The notes under the pieces were generated by a model. The model was not told the origin of the DNA. It worked only from the letters and a program-made list of their open reading frames with translations, and made no database searches. 64,000 bases of DNA from Abelmoschus esculentus (taxonomy: Eukaryota; Streptophyta; Magnoliopsida; Malvales; Malvaceae): the NCBI GenBank assembly GCA_035048815.1, contig JAUCBN010000034.1, forward strand, positions 11,014,737-11,078,736, given 5' to 3'. Positions within the stretch are counted from its first letter, which is position 1. Each line of letters starts with the position of its first letter. The position numbers were made by a program, and so were the translations under genes. Of the stretch, positions 57,666 to 64,000 are shown piece after piece.

Positions 57666-60600
57666 TCAAGCGATGTTGATTGTGAAGGAGACATAGGGAT
57701 GGGAGTCGGCATCACCTCCTAAACCAGCCATTGCTCCACCTTCATCTTCAGTCTTCCAGTATGTACTGCATTTTTGAGGATCAGATCAGTTTCAAATCAG
57801 GGAATCATCAATCCATAGGATATAACTTTAGTAAAACAATCTAGGCAACCGTTATCAGTGTGGGAAATATTTGAAAGCTTCAGCATAATTTTGCAACATC
57901 ATATATTGTCGGTATCTTTAGGATCTGCATTGCCATTGTGGTTCATGTACACACAAACTGGAGAAAATGTATCATGTGTGTGCTTTAATCCATTTCCACA
58001 AAATTTCCCAGTTAACTATGCTCAGTAAGCAAGTTTCCACATTTCAGACGAATGAAGTACTGATTTTTAAATTTATTTGTGCATCCATACAGGGAAGTTT
58101 TGCAAAGTATAGACGTCATGATAGATGACTCACTCCATGTTCACTCTGGTTTCAGAGTTCAACAATTTTACAACCCACACTCCAAAAGAAAAAAATAGAG
58201 AGGCCTTTTAAGCTTACCTGTTTGCACTGTCACATAACCCTTCAAGGATGGTCCGCACTTTCTTCTCACCCTTCACAGATGGAGCTAAAACACATGCCTG
58301 ATAATCAGTTCAGAACCAGAAAGTCGGTCATGTCAAACAATTGCCGGTTCAAAAACAAATAGAGAAATCATTTAGTACTGATTGTTACCAGGAAAGATGG
58401 TGGCAAACCATATCTCAGAATGCTCTCTGCAAAGACACGTACGGCACAAAAGTGCATCCAAGAGCTAAAAACCTACAACCAAGCAACATATTCAGAATCC
58501 AGTTCAAAATATAGAAAAACCTGAGAATCTGAAGGGTCAAGGAAAATATGAGATACCTCTCCATAACTAGCATAGCACCATTGCAAAAGTGAGCTTCGCA
58601 AGTTATCTTGGTCTCGTACCAATTTTTCTAATTCCTGCTTTCTGTTCTCCTGTGCTTCTGGACTATATTCAAAATCACGAACCTGAATGGCATCAAATTC
58701 AAAAGAAATGACCCAACAGGTATATAATATCCTCCAGAAGTGTTATATTTTAAATTTAAGACCGCATATTCCATGCATCGAATGTCAGAAAACAGCTAGG
58801 ATAGAAAATAAAAAAGCAACCACAGAATGCACTCACTTGGAAGCCTCTTTCGCGTGCACTAGTTCTGAAATTGTCTGCAACGCGACCAAATAAGGTGACA
58901 GTGTAAAGGGCATATTCATTATCTTCATACAACTTCTTGGAGGACCTAGGGACCTGAAAATGCATTGCTTTGTTACACAGACTGACCTCAACGTACAATA
59001 AGTTAAATAATTATATATACAAGTCTTCTGATACAAGTAAATTCTACAATCAGAATGAGAAATGCTTCTAAAAAGAAGCTAAAACTAACAGCTCTTTCAC
59101 TAATAAAGCTACAAACTCTATCCCCAAAAAACAAACTCTATCTTTTGCATCACTGGTAATAAAACTAGAATGGCTGGTCAGCATCAAAATATTCAGCACT
59201 TTCAGATTGGTGGGACAAGAAACAGAATTGGCTTCAATACAATGTGCGATTGAAGAATTTTTGGAATTTTCATGCAGGCTCCCACTTGTTCAAAGGGAAA
59301 CCATGCATAAATTGCACACAAAAAGTTCTTCAAGTGCACGCTATATTACCACTCAATCATGTTTCTTGACCTCTAGCATGTCCAATCATGGCTTAAAAGC
59401 AAATCCAACTAGAAATCCAGGATCTAAATAGGTTCTGATAGCAAAATTGGCGTGGACCCATGTGTTTTAAGGAGAAAATAGCTGTAATCAATAAAATTAA
59501 GGCTGGAAAACAAGTTAAAAAGTTGAAGCTCTAGAAAACACATGGTTATAAAATACCTTCAGTTTCTCCCTATTAATTCAAAGAAAATGATAAGAATAAT
59601 AATACTTAAGTTGTTGGCTATAAACCTTACAGCTTATTTATATATACTAGGTTTTCATCCAAGTAAAATTACAAAGCTTTCTTGCAAATAAGTTTTAATC
59701 CTAGTTGTCTATCATATACCTAATAATCTATACAGAAGAAAAATAATAACACTTTAAAAAAAGCTCCTACGTCACATATACTTCAAAACATCACAAGGAG
59801 AACAACTGCTCTGACAGGTAGTATTTGATATAATAAGTAGCTATGAATTGACAGCAAGAGTTAGAACTTTGAACCAAGAATGATATTGCTTTACCACATA
59901 GCTAGTCAATGTTTCGTAACTTGACAGCCAATCCTTCTGTGAATACTTGGGAACAATTGCAAGGAGAGTCACCAGGTGTTCCGAAGTAATGATATCCTCT
60001 GGCTTCACTAGATTAGACAGATCACGAACAGCCAAGCTACAGTAGGTAGAAGTCGATCAGCTATCAAAAACAGAACATTTTGGCATATACAACAATCACA
60101 GTAATGCAGTAGCCATACCTTCCACTTTGCTTTCGGTTTATGGCATTAAGTTGCCCACGCACATTGTTATACTCAGAAACACGAACCTAAAATAATAAAA
60201 AACACTTAGGACCGAAAGTTCCATTCAACCTATCCGACTTATAAACCAGCACCCATAGAGGTATAGGAACTACCTTGAGATCATCCTCAATCTTTGCCAC
60301 TTGAGCGTGAATACCATCAACAATTTCCCTCAAAGGGGACATTGTTGGGTACCTTGCTTCATCCCAAACAAACCTGGCATCAGATCACCAAAACTAACTT
60401 GAATCAAAACCCATCATCCATACTAGCATCCTATCAGATTCATAATTAATTCCACATCTATTAATTGAAGTTAGCAACTTTTTTTAACCTGGTTAGATAA
60501 GAATCAACAGGCACTCCATCAACAGTGAGAGCATTGGTTTCCAAGCCAGATACCCTCTCCAGTTCCTCGATCTGCCTCCTGATTTTGTGGGAAACACCTT

Positions 60601-61044
60601 CGATAAAGGCATTTGACTGGAAACACATTGAAATCACCAATAAAATGAAACAAAAGATTAAAACCCAAAACCAAATCAAGGAATTTTCTTAATTTCATTT
60701 AATTTTGCTACAAATAAAATAAACAGATCTAAGAAAGATAAAAAAAAATAAAGGGTTATTGAAATAAAATGGGGGATTACTTTCAAGAGATCGTCGCTGA
60801 GAGCAAGCAGAGAATCGAGAGTTCCAACACGGAGATTGGGTATATTGAACTGCAATTGAAAAGAGAAATAAGGGTTAGAAAATCAGATCTAATCGGGGAT
60901 AGATTTAACGATGGATGGACAGAAAGATACTCGGTACAGAGGAGTGTCGAATGAATGCTTGGAGATTTGATCTTGTACGTTATTCCAAAGAGTGGAGGCT
61001 GAGTTGTGAACAGGAAGAGACACCACCAAGTATCTGTTGGCCAT
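57666..61044 (-). CDS. VHA-C: V-type proton ATPase subunit C
   Basis: Subunit C bridges the V1 and Vo sectors and peripheral stalks of the vacuolar/endomembrane proton pump; the Arabidopsis gene is DET3. Eleven minus-strand exons: 61044-60931, 60849-60781, 60616-60489, 60373-60274, 60186-60119, 60036-59895, 58953-58837, 58682-58557, 58472-58389, 58297-58218 and 57765-57666. All are in phase and give 375 residues, the usual plant length. It starts MANRYLVVSLPV. It shows helical-rich YNNVRGQLNAINRKQSGSLAVRDLS, VPKYSQKDWLSSYETLT and WMHFCAVRVFAESILRYGLPP, and ends HPYVSFTINIA. There is no signal peptide or membrane segment, as expected for a cytosolic V1 subunit. Intron 6 (58954-59894) is the largest. 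The gene looks intact. Confidence 0.96.
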
Positions 61045-61848
61045 TGGTAGATAAACAAAAATCAAAAATTTGATACAGTCGGGAGGAAGAGAGTAAGGGA
61101 GATGAGAGATCGGGTCTTCTCGTGGCTATGGGACTAGGCAATGGGGAGGATGAAGGAAGGCTCAGAAAACAAACAAAAACCACAATTTTACTTCAGAATT
61201 TTTACTACAACTTTCTCTCTTCTAACCTATTTTAATAGTTTTTTTATATAAAAAAAAAAGAAAGAAAAAAAAAAACAATTCTTACTGCATAATTTAAACT
61301 AGCAAAACTTATGATATGAAATAATATTGCAATATAAAATTTTATAAGACATTTTTATATTTTATTGAACTCGTAAAAAATAGAGTATATATATAAATTG
61401 TTATATATTTACCTAAAATATTATAGAATCTATAAAAAAAAAATATAACACACATTTTTATTCAGTATCACCAAATTTAAGATCAACAAAATTTATAGTA
61501 AGAAATTATATTATAATATAATCCCCTAAAAAGATAATTTTATATCTTACAAAATCGTAAAAGATAGAATATTGATACAAATTGTTATAAAACCTACATA
61601 AATTATTATAGAACGTATAATAAAAATATAATAATATAAACTTTTATTTTATATCACTAAATTTAAAATCAACGAGATTTGTGATAAAAAATTATGTTAT
61701 AATATTTATTTTATCAAATTTATAAAAAAATAAGATATCTATATAAATTATTATGTAACATGAATGATTGTTATCTCATATCACCAAATGTGGAGAGTGG
61801 CCAGACCAGATTGCAGATTGAAGATGACTCTAAGACTAGGAAAGAACT
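61045..61848. other. 5' flank of VHA-C and AT-rich spacer
   Basis: Bases 61,045-61,200 are probably 5' leader, CT-rich on the minus strand. Beyond is AT-rich sequence in which phrases like TCACCAAATTTAA(A/G)ATCAAC repeat at about 61,467, 61,656 and again near 63,520. This suggests diverged copies of one repeat. Confidence 0.45.
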
Positions 61849-62594
61849 TAAGGGTGCGTTTGGTTCATTTAAAGATGATTACCTTCGAGAATAAGATTAC
61901 TGGAATATATCATTACCTGATATATTACTGGAAATGTTATATTATCTTGTTTGGTTTATTTGTAAGTTGACAATGTTTGGTCGGAGGAATATAAAGTAAT
62001 TTTTACCAAATTGTTTTTATGATATATTTTATTTCTAAACTAGTTAAACTTTAATTGGTAAATAAAAATATTTAAATAAAAATTCATAAATTTTTTATTT
62101 AACATAATTTTAATATAATTAATATTAAAAAATTATATTTTTAAATATTTTTTATAAATATTATATTTATAAAAAAATTATAGTGAATTTTTAAATTCAT
62201 ATAAAAAATATTAATATAATTAATATTAAAAAATTATATTTTTAAATAATTTTATAAATATTATAAATTTAAAAATTATTGTGAATTTTAAACATAATTT
62301 TAACATGGTTTACCTATATAGGTAATATGACTTGTAATTTATGGATGTTTTTAACCTTGTTTACCTATGTAGGTATTCAGGCTTATTTAAAAAAAATGTT
62401 ACTGTAGGGAATTGTCTAATACCTAACAAATACAAGGGAATAACATTCCGGGAAAACACCTCAAAAAGCGCTACTGTAGAGAATGTGTTATTACCCTTAC
62501 TCAGGAATGTATCTGAACCAAACATGGGTATGTGATTCCGGAAAAGACTATTCCCTCAGGTAATAATCTTTTCCGCGAACCAAACACACCCTTA
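61849..62594. mobile_element. Foldback element with TAAGGGTGCGTTTGGTTC termini
   Basis: A 746-bp unit. The left end TAAGGGTGCGTTTGGTTCA is answered at the right by GAACCAAACACACCCTTA. Secondary inverted words (GGAATA/TATTCC, GTAATA near the ends) extend the arms, and the interior is AT-rich with a local duplication (TAATATTAAAAAATTATATT twice, about 62,119 and 62,219). No transposase. The target duplication could be TA or TTA/TAA, so the superfamily is unresolved. Confidence 0.75.
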
Positions 62595-64000
62595 GGGTGT
62601 TAGAGTACCTCAATACCTTCTAAAAATTGTAAGTTTATTTATATTTTTATTGATAATGTAATTTTATATCTCTTAAATTATTGTAATTTTATACTTTTAT
62701 ATTTCTAATATGCTTTGTTGATAGTTTCCATTTCTTTATATAAAATTCTGGATTCTTCTCTATCCAAGTAATTAACGGGTGTAAATCGTATATCTCTTTC
62801 TCATGCCTCTATTCATGTCTTCGTTTTAAATTAGAGGGTTTAGAGTTCAAGGTTAAAGGTTGTGGTTAGAGTTTAGGTAATTAGAGGTATAGTGTATTTT
62901 TTAAGGGGTAAGGTTTAGGATATAGAAAATAGAGTTATGGTTTAAAATTTAATTTTTAATTTTTTTAACATGAGACATGAATGGAAGCATGCTAAAGATG
63001 TAGAAAATTTTTACCCGTAATTAACAAACTTCTTTCCCGACATCCATACTATTCGACAATGGTCTTACACTTGGCCGAAGCCAAGCACCCTAATTTTTTA
63101 ATTGCTCATGTAAGTTGAGAGACAAATAGAGTAACTCCTACTCTTGAATACCGACATTTTTTTTAACCATATAATTTTAATTTTGATGTTTCAAATTATA
63201 CTATGAACTTGTTTGTTGATAATATCATTTTCAACTTTTTAATGGAAGTTTAGTTTATTTTTAAAAAATGAATTCTTATGGATTGTACATAAATTAGTAC
63301 AGAAATGATAAATAATAATAACATAAATTTTTATCTCGTATCATCAAAACTAAAAGCAACCTAACTTATGTAGAAAATTTCGTTATAACATAAAATCTTA
63401 AAGGATGATTATTTGTTATCGAACACATAAGATATAACATAAATTATTATAAAAGTTACACAAAAAATATATAACTGATAAAAGAAATATAATAACACAA
63501 ATTCTTATCCGTGTTAGTAAATCTAAAATCAGTAAAACTTATGTCAAAAAAATTATGTTATAACCTAAACCTTTACAAAATAAACTTATTTCTCACTGAA
63601 ATCATAAGAAATAAAATATCTACAAAATTTTTTATCAAATCTACATAAATTTTTATTAAAATGATAATAAAATTACACAAATTTTTATTTGAAATAATTA
63701 AATCCAAAATATTATTCAAAATCGATATTATTCATCTATAATTGATACTAATTATTTACATGTTTGATTCTAGATACTTGTAGTTATGTTAATTGTAGAA
63801 GTATTATTATGTAGCGTTGATACCGATTTAATTTACTACCTATAAAAGTTCATACCATATCTATTTAAACTATTATATGTGTATCATTATTAATCTATAA
63901 TTCAAATATATATCTTTATGGTATATAATTAGTATCACAAGAACAATTTTAATGTCATTCAGATAATTTATAAATTTTAAATAAAAATATTATTTTACGA
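62595..64000. other. AT-rich spacer to the window end
   Basis: No gene recognised. A degenerate TTTAGAGTTTA/GGTTTAGG tract lies at 62,830-62,950. Repeated phrases like AAATTTTTAT(C/T)(C/T)(C/G)GT(A/G)T are scattered through 63,320-63,700 and resemble those at 61.4-61.8 kb. Confidence 0.45.

Noticed and set aside
1..64000. CRISPR arrays, operons, prophage or a novel defence system
   Set aside because: The window is spliced plant nuclear DNA; no direct-repeat/spacer arrays or bacterial gene organisation are present.

Overview
The window is nuclear DNA from a flowering plant, almost certainly a eudicot. The genes have many short spliced exons with plant-type introns, the spacers are very AT-rich, and the families are typical of land plants (CER1, HAK/KUP, plastid-type PRPP synthetase, LTPG-like protein). 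The repeat style suggests Malvaceae such as cotton, but that is an impression and not something the sequence proves. I rebuilt gene models by eye from splice signals, reading-frame phase and remembered family conservation.

Layout from left to right: (1) 894-1871, minus strand, 5' half of a CER1-type gene, with no continuation found down to base 1. (2) 1872-7118, spacer packed with small inverted-repeat elements, including two copies of a Mutator-like MITE and a hAT-type element with a perfect 8-bp target duplication. (3) 7119-8866, plus, small DnaJ-type zinc-finger protein. (4) 9244-14349, minus, ribose-phosphate pyrophosphokinase, complete in 9 exons, with a 1.76-kb hAT-like insertion in intron 8. 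(5) 14873-15433, another hAT-like element. (6) 17287-19284, minus, Mth938/NDUFAF3-like protein with an insertion in intron 3. (7) 20443-20838, minus, single-exon 8-Cys lipid-transfer-like protein. (8) 21240-21492, a third copy of the MITE. (9) 26490-31470, minus, HAK/KUP/KT potassium transporter, 9 exons. (10) 35960-41854, minus, a decayed Ty3/gypsy element with one complete 2.16-kb LTR, a truncated second LTR and no integrase. (11) 42234-42513, plus, a broken SUVH4/KYP-like histone methyltransferase fragment. (12) 46215-55438, plus, GH38 alpha-mannosidase, complete in 29 exons, with one GC-AG intron. (13) 57666-61044, minus, V-ATPase subunit C, complete in 11 exons. (14) 61849-62594, a foldback element in the right-hand spacer.

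The genes do unrelated housekeeping and secretory jobs (nucleotide precursor supply, K+ transport, vacuolar acidification, vacuolar/apoplastic glycan trimming, cuticle wax). Nothing suggests a functional cluster or an undescribed gene system. The most informative unusual signals are in the repeats. All five in-frame stops in the gypsy polyprotein are TAG. An internal deletion removed integrase and most of one LTR. The LTR carries an array of GTATCGATAC palindromes. Several small element families are bounded by recognisable target duplications.
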